Assembly: GCA_037355855.1 (NCBI GenBank)
Contig: CM074760.1
Location: forward strand, 6,254,501 to 6,318,500
Length of the DNA stretch: 64,000 nt
Direction of reading: 5' to 3'
DNA from: Pseudo-nitzschia pungens
Lineage: Eukaryota > Bacillariophyta > Bacillariophyceae > Bacillariales > Bacillariaceae
Shown: one piece after another, positions 34,901 through 44,564 of the stretch
Layout: each line of letters opens with the position of its first letter
Position numbering within the stretch: position 1 is the stretch's first letter
The notes under the pieces: model-generated
Database searches by the model: none
The model's input: only the letters and a program-made list of their open reading frames with translations
Told to the model about the DNA's origin: nothing
Translations under genes and position numbers: made by a program

Positions 34901-35783
34901 GGACCACGCCACTGGAGCGCGCAAAGACCGCGGCGGACGACCCGTTGCTTCCGTGTCCATTGACCGCCGCCGGGGTCGCGTGCAAGTAATAACCCCCCCC
35001 GGTTGCCGCAGCCGCGTGGTGTTCCCGTATGCCCTTTGTGGCCACCCGGAACAAGTTTTGAACCGTGCTACTGCTCCCCCTTTCCCGGTTGCTTTCGCTG
35101 TGGTTTCCCCCAATGTCCTTCACTGATGTGCTCGAAGCGGACGAGGAAAGCGACGCACGACGGTGCAGCTCAACACTGGCTTTGTTATAGGCTCGAGATT
35201 GTTCGGATGGACTTCGTGTGGCAGTAGCGGAAGGATCCAATACCAGAGGCTCAGGTCTCGGCTTTCTGGACCTGGTATCAGGCGCACTACGTCTTGTGTT
35301 GGATCCTATTCCGACCGTCCGTTGTGGCGGCGGAGACAAAAATGGAGAACCGACAGTATTTAGCGCGTGGGAATGCTGCAGTGCGGCTGTTGCTGTTGAT
35401 GCTGGTGTTGCTGCAACGCTGGGCCTGTCTTGTCGTTTTCGTGTCGTTTCTGGTGGAGATACGAATGGAGAATCGAAGGAAAGAGAAGAATGGTACTGTT
35501 GCTGGTGGCGATACTGGTTTGAATTAGCATTTAGATACTGATTGCTTCGATGCCGACCGCGATGAGAAGGCGTTTGCAATTGTTCGGTGGTAGTTGCTGA
35601 TTTGCGAACGGTTTCTTCCGAAAACTTGTCGTTTCGTTCTCTCTTGTCAACACCGTTTGCGGCAGTGACTCTGGAAGCATACTTGTAAGTCCTGCTCTCG
35701 CTTCGCTCCACCGATTCGACTTCGCGTTGTGCTCTCGTTAGACGCGCTGATTCAATCCGCGATGAAGACGGCTCTTCCGCCAT
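31932..35783 (-). CDS. PH and PDZ-like domain coiled-coil protein
   Basis: Intronless 1283-aa protein, probably a membrane- or cytoskeleton-associated scaffold. Residues 1-290 are low-complexity and basic/serine-rich, with a repeated SPF(V/L)SPP motif near 105-112 and 146-152. A PH domain lies at about 294-425, opening VVQAGFLQKLGKNIPEFKRR and interrupted by an acidic and N-rich insert (NINNNHRNQQ). Long coiled coils follow at about 425-490 and again around 600-690 (KQLQKTVKTIEKNNQK). A PDZ-like domain covers about 928-1071, with the peptide-groove strand HHLTFYSQKIGLQF and the later GARLVAFDGVSVEVGKWTF. The C-terminal 210 residues are S/N-rich. Domain boundaries are by eye; partner molecules cannot be deduced. 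Confidence 0.85.
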   Translation of the reverse strand: MAEEPSSSRIESARLTRAQREVESVERSESRTYKYASRVTAANGVDKRERNDKFSEETVRKSATTTEQLQTPSHRGRHRSNQYLNANSNQYRHQQQYHSSLSFDSPFVSPPETTRKRQDRPSVAATPASTATAALQHSHALNTVGSPFLSPPPQRTVGIGSNTRRSAPDTRSRKPRPEPLVLDPSATATRSPSEQSRAYNKASVELHRRASLSSSASSTSVKDIGGNHSESNRERGSSSTVQNLFRVATKGIREHHAAAATGGGYYLHATPAAVNGHGSNGSSAAVFARSSGVVQAGFLQKLGKNIPEFKRRFFVLKPETNLYYYLSPNETEPRGKIDLEGSFVEQLETTGNGTLRFVVRLPNEDENHAAGSMQGEANHEWNDGGDDIINNINNNHRNQQIILEARSKEIGEEWIRHMKGERVSFLKDKVEALTSKERKQATTIADLERQIEHFRMIEADRDGALEDAQNWKNKFNRLDEALRLLTQQIRKSLTTPLSPREPKSRDKDEYKNEQEIGSNNKALEDEKNKKDADFDQNENHDSGAPGNEEYQKIPDAGDEKVPTKDKLASALFDDLVHEDMDVEEILDVPGIYFSGLSNAFQQQREASRLASVEASTAVDDVLEANERVDAIQKRMKKAEKQILNLWEENCTLRKTLKQKKREKRVLVREVKQLQKTVKTIEKNNQKLPKPASYPKQVVEEDGPIPMADSMIGSDEERLIIELEEHVASSIRLHERLLAGSEFDRDMEQSISTNHMSVSVDAMESLRNTKSSGFEQGEIKVSQPKLLSLLDDETDSDESSRDQEELTDHDSRRELRSIMGSVASTTDNTSVIDMDYVQSNYTTGDVDGSFSQRVNPLLQLDHKNDDEKHTGDPKVDELSLKQSSSKLVTENGQATSRLVCPLADVVDTRGGSSSTASGNQASVEANDELRVHHLTFYSQKIGLQFQKASPAPLKSRGLLTDALTADLVQDVDGSDKTAAELRSVASIASLAKGGTNAQGKEITCPLALPDDIVLVCGFEGFDDSGVNQRPKLGARLVAFDGVSVEVGKWTFENISKAIKSRGRPLTLSFRNDFLTTEQRAILTKAIKDVDAKRDPVRSVIQYERPQSTTPSLNSALSYESGHFLNNDNAQGNHHSNSHNEGIGLDISMAATEESNCWHRFPGSSNSSASSVYKDANTGKVLPQPPSSSSVSTHTSRRSLTNTAKNYIYSFNETGSFNGNSSIINNFSEKVSSSSERQQRSEIFRKNRNENGGSERSRSDRSRRFGIGINPSGTPQHQDFQSNLL

Positions 35784-37228
35784 CGTTCTGGACTTTCTTG
35801 TCGTATCTCCGGCAGAGCGGTGCGTGTCAGCGCCGAAACGTATCGAAAATATTCACTCGAGAGGTTCAGCGCACTTTCTTTACGGAGTTGGTAATTCCAT
35901 GATACTTTAGCACAGCTTTCGACCTGATCTGAAGTAAGGCAAGGCAAGATGGCGTTGAATTGTTCTAGAATCGTTGTTTTGCTTGCCAGAAACCGTACCA
36001 ATTACGAGATGATAGGATTGATCGATTTTATTACAACTTTTTTTGAATTTCTTGCTCGGCCCCATCTCTCTGGCGGCATCAATACCGTACTACCAGTAAG
36101 ACTTACGCGCACATTACGTTTACATGAAATAATGAACAATTTTTAAAAAAAAAAAAAAAAAAAAACACGAAACCCGCGTTTGGATGTGCAATAGGTAAGG
36201 CTAACCTTACTCCTTTGAATCAACGTAAATAATATAGATAATACTAATAATACCGTGCCGTAAGAGTACGTAAGACTTCCGTATCGTACTGTCATTTTTT
36301 CGTAAATTTTTTCGGGAAACGGGGATTTTCTTATCAATTTCAGATTTTGGACCGAATAAAGGTAAGGTTAACCTTAAGGCTTTAACCTTACTCGTTACTC
36401 GTACTCAAAAAGCATGATTAAGATTCATTCAGTCAGTCAGTCATGCCAATAAAATACGGTAAGATTTACTGTACGGTAAAACCTTAATCTGCAATGTGAT
36501 GAAATGACTGCATGACGCTCCATACCCGTAACCTTACTCGTAGTGATCTCACTTACTACTAGTAAGCTTACTTCGTATTTTGCTGCATCAATCGTCGTCT
36601 GCCCTTAATCCTAATCCCTGATGGATTTGCTGCATCCACACGTTCTTCTGCATCGGGCGAGGGGCGCTTTGTTGTTGCTACCGTACGTATGAAGAAAAAC
36701 ACGGCATGACTAATACCGGTAAGATAACCTTACTGTTCGTAGTAAGTACATCTTGGTACACTACAGTTCACGGTACCGGTAGGGACTACATACAGACGAC
36801 AGTGATTGGTGGTAAGCTCCTGATACAAACAGGAATTGGCAACAACGGCACGACAACAGCAAGCAAAGGCTATCAACTGTTGTTAGGATACCGTAATAGT
36901 TCTTTCAAGATACGTACGCTTGGGTCGGACAGCAACAAACGCTTCTGTTGAACCGGGTCGAAAGAGCAGACGAATCAAGGGAAGGATCATCGAGGTAAGC
37001 TTCAGCAGAGCCGGAAATTTGTCGTGAAGGACGACATCGCTTGAGGGACCGCTATTCTCGTTACTCGAGCATTGGATTTCGTGCACATCAGTTTGAAACC
37101 ATGGCAACTCTAAACTCTCGAACCAAAGCAAAGAAACACTGAATTTTTTTTTCTTGCATTGCATCCAATTCCATGTGACCATCTTTCAAACGGGGAAGAA
37201 TAGTAATAGTTGCACGTAAGAAGTAAAC
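35784..37228. repeat. Divergent promoter interval with word cluster and A21 tract
   Basis: This 1.45-kb gap separates the 5' ends of the PH-PDZ gene and eRF3. An uninterrupted run of 21 A lies at 36145-36165. From about 36190 to 36800 there is a dense set of GTAAGG/CCTTAC words (near 36195, 36361, 36381, 36528 and 36720). They include a second copy of the 14-bp palindrome TAAGGTTAACCTTA at 36363-36376, and a CAGT triplet repeat lies near 36429-36440. Frames at 36706-36951 and 36883-37182 are not supported. Confidence 0.6.
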
Positions 37229-38995
37229 ATGAATCCCTCAGCTAGCGAATGGAAACCCTCTGCATCGGCAGCATCCTGGACACCCGGACAGGGATTCAGC
37301 GTACCAACACCGGCTCCCGCACCGGCTCCCACCCCACCTCCACCAAAAGAAGAGGAAGCCGACGAGGAAATTGACGAAAACGATCCTCTATGGCAAGCCG
37401 TGTTGAAGATTTGCAACGGAGACAAGGCCGCGGCGAAGAAAATGATCGGTGATCCGGACAGTTTGACCAAGTATCCGGAAATCGTTGCTCTCCTCGGGGG
37501 TAGCGACCCTATGGAAACCGACGAGCCAGAGGCAGACAAACTCGCGAAAGACGTCGAGACCAAAATGCAAATTGACAAGACGCCAGCTCCTGCGCCCACG
37601 CCCGCGAAACCAGAAGCCAAGGATGTAGAGAAAGTCGAAAGCGTAGTTCCCGTGAAAGAAGGTGACCCCCGGGAGCATTTGAACTTAGTTTTTATTGGTC
37701 ACGTTGATGCTGGAAAATCAACCCTTTCTGGTAGCATTCTTTACATTACAGAAAACGTCGACAAGCGGACCATCGAACGTTACGAAAGGGAGGCGAAGGA
37801 ACTGAACCGTGAATCTTGGTTTTTGGCCTTTATTATGGACACCAACGAGGAAGAACGTGCGAAGGGAAAAACTGTGGAGGTCGGAAAAGCGCACTTTGAA
37901 ACAGACGACAAGCGCTACACAATTTTGGATGCACCAGGCCACAAAAACTACGTTCCAAACATGATCATGGGAGCGAGTCAGGCCGACGTTGGAGTATTGG
38001 TCATTTCTGCCCGCAAAGGAGAATTCGAAACTGGATTCGATCGAGGAGGACAGACTCGAGAGCATGCTATGCTTGCCAAAACCCTTGGAGTGAGCTATCT
38101 AGTTGTAGTCATTAATAAGATGGACGATCCAACTGTTAATTGGTCCAAGAATCGCTACGACGAATGTGTGCAGAAGCTTCGTCCATTCTTAAAAGGATGT
38201 GGTTTCGTCATAAAAAGAGAAGTCAAATTCATTCCTATCTCGGGATTGAAGGGAGAAAATGTCAAGGATGAAGTCGACTCATCATTATGCTCTTGGTGGA
38301 AAAAGTGTTGGCAGAGCGGTGAAAATAACACGAAGGTATCGACACTCATCGGACTTCTGGATTCTCTCGAAATGAAAGGCCGTGATGCAACCGCTCCCCT
38401 TCGAGTGCCTATCTTGGATCGATACACTGATCGTGGTACCATTGCCATGGGTAAGGTCGAAAGTGGGGTAGTGCGTCCCGGTTTGAAGGTGACTCTGATG
38501 CCCACTCGAGCAGAATTCAAGGTAGATTCCGTTTGGGCAAACGAGGACCCTGTTGCCGCTGCCCGACCAGGAGAGAACATTCTAGTTAAGCTAAGTGGAG
38601 CTAGCACTGACGATGTTCGCAAAGGATACGTTATGTGCACACAACCTGCTTGTAGAGCAGTTGATAAGATCATTTGCCAAATATACGTCGCAGAGATGCC
38701 AGACAATACGAAAATTATGACTGCGGGTTTCCAAGCTATGTTCCACGCTCACACGTGCGAGGAGGAATGTTCTATTGCCAAAATATTTGAGACCACGAAT
38801 GCGAAGGGCCAGGTAGTTAAGGGGGCTCGATTTGCCAGCGTGGGCATGACTTGCATTTGCATGATCGAATTGTCACAGACTGTACCTGTTGAGACATATG
38901 CAGATTACCCTTTCCTGGGACGATTTACTCTTCGTACTGAAGGAAAGACCATCGCGATCGGAAAGGTTCAAAAACTCCCCCCAAAGAGAGCTTGA
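37229..38995 (+). CDS. Translation termination factor eRF3 (GTP-binding)
   Basis: Class II release factor, a GTPase that partners eRF1 at stop codons. Intronless, 588 aa. The N-terminus NPSASEWKPSASAASW resembles a PAM2-type poly(A)-binding-protein contact, with W where F is usual (inference). A proline-rich run PAPAPAPTPPPPK follows, then an acidic stretch. The GTPase domain has G1 GHVDAGKST, G2 region KGKTVEVGKAHFE, G3 DAPGHKNYVPNMI and G4 INKMD. The EF-Tu-like domains 2 and 3 continue to the C-terminus (RFTLRTEGKTIAIGKV). KGKTVEVG and RESWFLAFIMDT favour eRF3 over HBS1 or EF-1alpha. It converges on the EF-3-like gene. Confidence 0.95.
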   Translation: MNPSASEWKPSASAASWTPGQGFSVPTPAPAPAPTPPPPKEEEADEEIDENDPLWQAVLKICNGDKAAAKKMIGDPDSLTKYPEIVALLGGSDPMETDEPEADKLAKDVETKMQIDKTPAPAPTPAKPEAKDVEKVESVVPVKEGDPREHLNLVFIGHVDAGKSTLSGSILYITENVDKRTIERYEREAKELNRESWFLAFIMDTNEEERAKGKTVEVGKAHFETDDKRYTILDAPGHKNYVPNMIMGASQADVGVLVISARKGEFETGFDRGGQTREHAMLAKTLGVSYLVVVINKMDDPTVNWSKNRYDECVQKLRPFLKGCGFVIKREVKFIPISGLKGENVKDEVDSSLCSWWKKCWQSGENNTKVSTLIGLLDSLEMKGRDATAPLRVPILDRYTDRGTIAMGKVESGVVRPGLKVTLMPTRAEFKVDSVWANEDPVAAARPGENILVKLSGASTDDVRKGYVMCTQPACRAVDKIICQIYVAEMPDNTKIMTAGFQAMFHAHTCEEECSIAKIFETTNAKGQVVKGARFASVGMTCICMIELSQTVPVETYADYPFLGRFTLRTEGKTIAIGKVQKLPPKRA

Positions 38996-39296
38996 GGCTG
39001 TTATTATACAACATCTGTGATTCCAGATACACTTACCTACTAGAGAAAGCACAATTATTTTTCTTCGATTCTGCGTGTTTTTAAGCGGACAGAGTTCATT
39101 TGTAGAGACCATGTTACAATACCATCGATCAAATAAGATAAGCATAGATCAGACCAAATCTACACCTTTGGATACGATGAGACTGAACACATGACCAATA
39201 CAATATTTGTGTGTTGATCTTCTTGATTCTAGGTCTTCACATTCTATCATTTTATAGAACACGATAATACAATCCATTGAATTTATTTACGATGAC
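38996..39296. other. Convergent 3'-3' intergenic interval
   Basis: 301 bp between the eRF3 and EF-3-like stop codons. AT-rich, presumably both 3' UTRs; no word cluster or other feature was seen. Confidence 0.5.
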
Positions 39297-40991
39297 CTAT
39301 TTTGCAAAAGGACAACCTTTCTTGCATCTTTTCAATCCACAACCTTGGCATTTTCCACTTTTAGCCTTTGTACTAAGTCTTGCAGCTTCTTTCTTCTTGT
39401 TTGCCTCCTCTTTCTCTTTTCGTGCTGTTTCTTCTGCCATTTTGTTGAGTTGACGTTGCGCATCCATGGCTTCTTTGTATTTGCGCTTTTCTTCCTCCTC
39501 CTTCTTCCTGAAGGCCTCTTCTTTTGCCTTTTCGGCTTCCCGTTCCTCCTTAATGCGTTTTTGTTCGGCTTCTACCGCAGCTTTTTCTTCTTCTAACCTT
39601 GCCGCTTCTTCGGCGCCATCTTCATCACCCTCTTTGTACGAGTCCCCGAGTGCCTTCGTCAAACTTGCCAGAGCCTTGAGTGCTTCGTCGCGGATCTCTT
39701 CAAACTGAACGCTAGTCGCAACTTTTTTCAGCTCAGGTACCAATAGACCCCCAAAAGGCGCAACATCTTCCGGAGACCCAACAAGCTTACTCATGTTGTT
39801 AATTACAATACAGGCAGCACGCTTATGGATTGCCAATTTTTCTTTCAATGCACGGGACAAAACAGGACAGAGCATGGAAAGAGTTGGGGCATCAACTGTC
39901 ACGACAAAAGTTGTCGACATCAATTCTGAGACCGCCTTATTGGTTTCCGCGGGCTTGCATACGGCCTTGACGACCGCTGGAATCGCTGGTCCGACGTCCG
40001 GGTTGGGGTTCGTTTTACAAATAGCCAAAAGACATGCTCCAGCAGCCTTGTTAACCTGAGCTTTTGTGTCCCAGACTTCTCCCGTAACACCAGGTATCAA
40101 AACAGGTAGAGCGCTACAAACCTGCCTTGGAGCGGTTTCAGCGCACTGTCCTAGACGATCCAATGCGTTTACTTTTACCCTCCATTCAGATGATTTCATC
40201 GCTTTCAACAATAAAGGTGAAATCAGGCTGGGGAATGCGTATGGATTTGCAAGTTTGATGAGAGCTGTGGCTGCATCTTCTGCTGCTTCTCTGACAGAGT
40301 TGGAGTTGCTTCCGCATTCATCAAGAGCTGCAGCGATGAAAGCACCAACGACGTAAGGTTCAGCAGGTTTACCAATGATCTCGCAGAAGGCTCTAATGAT
40401 CAAGAGTGAGCCCTCTCTAGCGTTAGCAGGAGTCGATTTACCCCTCTTAGAGTCCGTTCCAGTGGTCATTGCTGTGACAGTTGTCATGTCATCTGTTCCA
40501 ATGCTTCCGAGACTCGCAAGACTAACAGCTGACGCACTCGCTTTCAACCCGCTGGCACTCGCATCGTCATTTCCAAACGTTTTGGTTATTCCCTCAGGAA
40601 AAAGCATTCTTTGCATCTCATCCATTACTTCGCATTCCTTGAGCACAAATTTTATGCCTAGTTCTTTCGCTGCGACAGCAACATCTGCTGCAGCTCCTAT
40701 TCTGTCTCTCGTTGTACTGGCTGCCCGGGGTTTGCTTCTGTCAACCAAAATTTGTTCCCCCATGGCTAGTCTGCACATATTTATCACTTGATTCTTTTGT
40801 TCGACCTCACCCAAATCTTTGAGTTCCTGAATCTTGGCAGGTGCTACCAACGTAGCAGGTTTCATCAAGGGAGCAACAGATACACGTTTTGCGAGAGATT
40901 TTTTCGATGCTGCCCTCGCCTTCCCCGTCGCCACCTTTTTCGTAGATGGCACGCTCATCTTGTGTTTAGTGCTTGCCGTGATGGATGCCAT
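39297..40991 (-). CDS. EF-3-like HEAT-repeat protein lacking ABC cassettes
   Basis: Intronless 564-aa protein. Residues about 70-440 align by eye with the N-terminal HEAT domain of fungal elongation factor 3: SSEWRVKVNALDRLGQCAE, GVTGEVWDTKAQVNKAAGA and MSTTFVVTVDAPTLSMLCPV are the clearest pieces. EF-3 is normally about 1040 aa, with two ABC ATPase domains after the HEAT region. Here the frame instead enters a highly charged K/E/A coiled coil (about 455-545) and ends with a short cysteine cluster, CQGCGLKRCKKGC. No Walker A or ABC signature is present, so EF-3-type ATP-driven tRNA release is not expected. It may bind ribosomes or compete with full EF-3 (inference). The basic N-terminus is AK/S-rich. 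Confidence 0.85.
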   Translation of the reverse strand: MASITASTKHKMSVPSTKKVATGKARAASKKSLAKRVSVAPLMKPATLVAPAKIQELKDLGEVEQKNQVINMCRLAMGEQILVDRSKPRAASTTRDRIGAAADVAVAAKELGIKFVLKECEVMDEMQRMLFPEGITKTFGNDDASASGLKASASAVSLASLGSIGTDDMTTVTAMTTGTDSKRGKSTPANAREGSLLIIRAFCEIIGKPAEPYVVGAFIAAALDECGSNSNSVREAAEDAATALIKLANPYAFPSLISPLLLKAMKSSEWRVKVNALDRLGQCAETAPRQVCSALPVLIPGVTGEVWDTKAQVNKAAGACLLAICKTNPNPDVGPAIPAVVKAVCKPAETNKAVSELMSTTFVVTVDAPTLSMLCPVLSRALKEKLAIHKRAACIVINNMSKLVGSPEDVAPFGGLLVPELKKVATSVQFEEIRDEALKALASLTKALGDSYKEGDEDGAEEAARLEEEKAAVEAEQKRIKEEREAEKAKEEAFRKKEEEEKRKYKEAMDAQRQLNKMAEETARKEKEEANKKKEAARLSTKAKSGKCQGCGLKRCKKGCPFAK

Positions 40992-42958
40992 TGTATAAAA
41001 TTTACTCGTAATTGATCAAATACTGCAGCGAACAAGAGATATCGAACGTAACAATAGTTTACGAACGGGGATCGGTCACCAAATAATGAAAATCGAGACC
41101 TTACTCTCGGTCTGTTTCACGACGCATTCTTGGAACAAGGCGATTCAGAGAAACGAGAATTACTCGTAAGGTTAACTTACTCGTAACTTACCCCGAAACG
41201 CATACAAGTACGTCAATTGTATTCTACTCGTAGTATTTTGAGAATCTCTTCAGCTTGAATTTCGATGGCTGGGGGGAGAGATGACAATGACTACCAGTAA
41301 GTCTTACGGTAATTATGATAAGATTCCTTTACCGGTTTTACGAAATGTGGTAAGAATCATCGGAACGCACGTCTGAACTAAAAAAACTGAACGTAGCACG
41401 TACGGTATTGAATACTACGTACAAAGTACGATTAACCTTACGTAAGGTTACTTCGTAACTTACTTCTACTAGTAAAATTGACTCGAATCAGGTAAAAATC
41501 TTACAAGTAAACCTTAGGTTAAAAGCTCAGGTCTGTAAGGTTACCGTACGGTACGCCCGGATTACCAGTATGAGTACGAGTACCGATATGGATAACCTTA
41601 ACCTTCCTTTCATTAATTTCTAGTAAGAAGTACCTTTCATACGGTAAGACTTAGTTCGAGTTCACGGAAGTAGTTTTCAACCGGTACGAGTAAGTTACGT
41701 ATGTACAATTAGAGTTAGTCGTAACAACGTGTACTGCATTTGACCCACATACCATCCTACGCAGTAACCTTACTCGTACGATCTGTGGAAAAGGTCTCTA
41801 ATATATATCAAGAAGCAAAACACTCGTTAGTGGCATTGTAGTAGTACTAACAATACAGTAACGTTGAATCAACACCCATAAGCTTGCTCCCAACTCTACA
41901 TCATAAGTCTAAATCTAGATGCATCTGGTTTCATGGGTAAAGAAGTCATGAACTGAACTTGTTTTACACTGAGTTTTGTTTTTAAAGAAAATCAGACAAG
42001 GAAAAACAAGGTGAAGTGCAACAACAAGTACCAAGTGGTGATACACACCTGAACTCCATGTGCAAAGTTTTTACCGTGTGAAATTAACCCATGCATGCAA
42101 TGTAATAGTATTGGTTCAAAAATTGAGTCTTCTTTGTTGTATGATGACCATTTTAAATTAGCTCCTCTTTGTCATGATCATGAATGAAGGGAGGATGATG
42201 CGACAGGGTCGAGAAACGTTTATCAGACGTGAAGCTGTTGACTTGTTCTTCAGAAATCTAAACCTTTACTTTTAGAAGTACTTTTTCCAATGACGATGTG
42301 TCTGAATCGTCGAACTGCTGCATTAATTAAACTTTTAAAAATCCATTACATACTACGAAGTATTTGCGAACCCTCTCCAAGAATGCTTGCTTTTGTCTTA
42401 CACCGACGAACAGTTGACAGATTTTGTTCCTGTTGCTCTCCCGTTCCTTCCTTAGTGTTTCATTCGTCAATTTTGTCGATACGAGTCCCGCGCAGTTTCG
42501 AAACCATCGTCATGTTTTTACCCTTCAACATCCTTCCACTCAAAACTTTGGAAAGTGTGATTGGTTGATCGTGACATCACCATCTTCGTTACGGTTCTCT
42601 CATTCGTCAAAGCTCTGTTCTTTAACCTGGAATAATTTGGTACTTCTCGATTAAAAACGGTGATGATGGATGACGAACAAAGAAAGAAGGGACGCTCTTC
42701 AACCCAGATGTTTCGAATGAAGAATACTACCGGTACGAAGTAAGCCTTAAAAGGTTAATTGGCTTGTACAAGTAAGTTACCATACGTACTGGTAAGATTA
42801 CTCGTAGAAGTACTTGTTGTCAACTATTTTTGTGAGAAACGTAATTACGATATTATGAAGTGCATCAGGACGACGACATCTCTGACATTATTATTTCACG
42901 AAAACTCTTCAATCTACAATTTGATCTTGACACTGATATACTATCTTTTGTTGAGATT
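40992..42958. repeat. Long divergent promoter interval with dense word cluster
   Basis: This 1.97-kb gap lies between the 5' ends of the EF-3-like and carrier genes. From about 41160 to 41790 it is packed with GTAAGGTTAAC, TAACCTTACG, CGTAAGGTTACTT, GGTTACCGTACGG and GTAACCTTACTCG words; a smaller group occurs at 42725-42810. The stretch 41800-42700 has no recognised feature. Short plus-strand frames at 42290-42654 are not supported. Confidence 0.6.
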
Positions 42959-44363
42959 ATGGTTCGGTTTTTGCTTCAAGCGGTAGCGCTTGTTCTTTTT
43001 TGCTGCCGAGAATCGTCCTCTTTTAACCTCCAAAGCACTCGTCGGATATACCGCCCAAGGGTTGTCGAAGACATAAGGCTCGACCCTTCTATCTACCCCT
43101 CAAAACTCATTCGACAGCGACGTCTGTTGGCAACGACTTTGGGTGAAGGAAACAATTTCGAGAAGAAGTTGCAAGCCCCGCATAAACATGTTTCTTCCTC
43201 CTTTACGACAAATGCGACAACAGCAGCAGCATCAACGTGGGATCATGTCTATCTACCATCATCATCGGCTCCTTCAACACACACTGAAGTCACAGCTATG
43301 GATAGGCTTGGAATAGCAGCTTTTGCTGGGTGCTCTTTTGGTGCATTTTTGGCAATCATCTTGAAATCGGCTGGTTCATGGAGATTTTTCTTGGCAGGAG
43401 GACTTTGTGCAGCAATTTCTCACACAATTCCTACTCCGATTGATGTGATAAAGGTGAGCCCACATGACGAATTATTGGCAAACCATTGATGGATAAAGCG
43501 TTCTAACATTTGATCTCTTATGTTGATATCGGTTGGGCAAGACACGGAAACAAGTAGATGCTAGATTCGTAGATAAATCTTTTCTCAGAACCGGACAAAT
43601 AATCACGAGAGAAGAAGGTTTCAGTTCTCTATGGGCTGGTTTGGGACCAACAACCTTTGGTTACTTGTTGGAAGGAGCCATCAAATTTGGAGTTTACGAA
43701 GTCCTGAAACCGGCACTCAAGTCGTGGCTTGCTGCAATTGCTTCGTTATCATCGTCATTTTCCTTTTTGAACTCGCAATTTATTTCCTTTTTTCTAAGCG
43801 GAATTGCATCTGGACTTGCAGCTTCATTTGTTTTATGCCCCATGGAAGTTATAAGGATACGAATGGTTGCGGAACCAAACTACACTTCTGGCGGTTGGGT
43901 ACGAGGGGGATACAAAATATTGCAGAAAGAGGGTTTAAATGGATTCAGCAAGGGAATGAATCCAATGATATTGAAACAGGTTCCATACACGGTGACGAAA
44001 AACGTATCATTCGACTTGATAACAAAATTTTTCTACTCAACTCTCCGACAGAATGGAGTTGCGACGATATCGCATTCTATGAAATTTACAATTCCCTTTG
44101 TTTCGGCAGCGATTGCGAGCATTCTATCGTCTTTGACGAGTCAGCCTGGTGATACAGTATTGAGTCTATCCTGTGCTCACGACGGTGATTATAGGACGCG
44201 CGACATCAGTCGCAACATTCTTCGAAGCGAACGTGGCGTCTCGGGCTTTTTCGTTGGCACCAAAACGAGACTCCTCCATGTTGGCGTCATTGTCACTATC
44301 CAGCTCTTGATTTATGACTATGTGAAGAGATTTTGTGGGATTGGTGCTACAGGTCTTGCGTAA
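42959..44363 (+). CDS. Mitochondrial-carrier-family (SLC25) transporter with signal-peptide-like leader, 2 exons
   Basis: Exons are 42959-43453 and 43542-44363 (88-bp intron); the splice falls inside the first carrier signature and restores TPIDVIKTRKQVDAR. The product is 438 aa. Carrier signatures are PIDVIK, PMEVIR and a degenerate third one, QPGDTVLSL, lacking the basic residue. The pattern EEGFSSLWAGLGPTTFGYLLEG resembles phosphate-carrier relatives, but the substrate is not established. The first 20 residues (MVRFLLQAVALVLFCCRESS) look like a signal peptide followed by SSF, and a basic linker of about 100 residues precedes the carrier domain. Most mitochondrial carriers lack this, so a plastid-membrane location is possible (inference). 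Confidence 0.88.
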
Positions 44364-44564
44364 CAATTACAAGGCACGATAAGAATTTTCTCATAGCTTT
44401 CCATGATACCTATTACCGTGTTTTTGCGCTTTTTGTCTATTTTCAAACAGAACTTTCACTCTGACCTTAGTTTTTGATCATTCGAATATTGAAATTCAAG
44501 CGCGCTCTCCATAGCATTGAGTTGGTGGTCGTTGGTAATTGTCGCACAAATCCTTCCATTATTT

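Noticed and set aside
37186..37620. Minus-strand 144-codon G/A/S-rich frame
   Set aside because: Antisense of the proline- and acid-rich N-terminus of eRF3.
42860..42958. Upstream extension of the carrier gene from an earlier ATG
   Set aside because: The extension is acidic and would bury the signal-peptide-like leader; ATG 42959 gives a cleaner N-terminus, though this is not proven.
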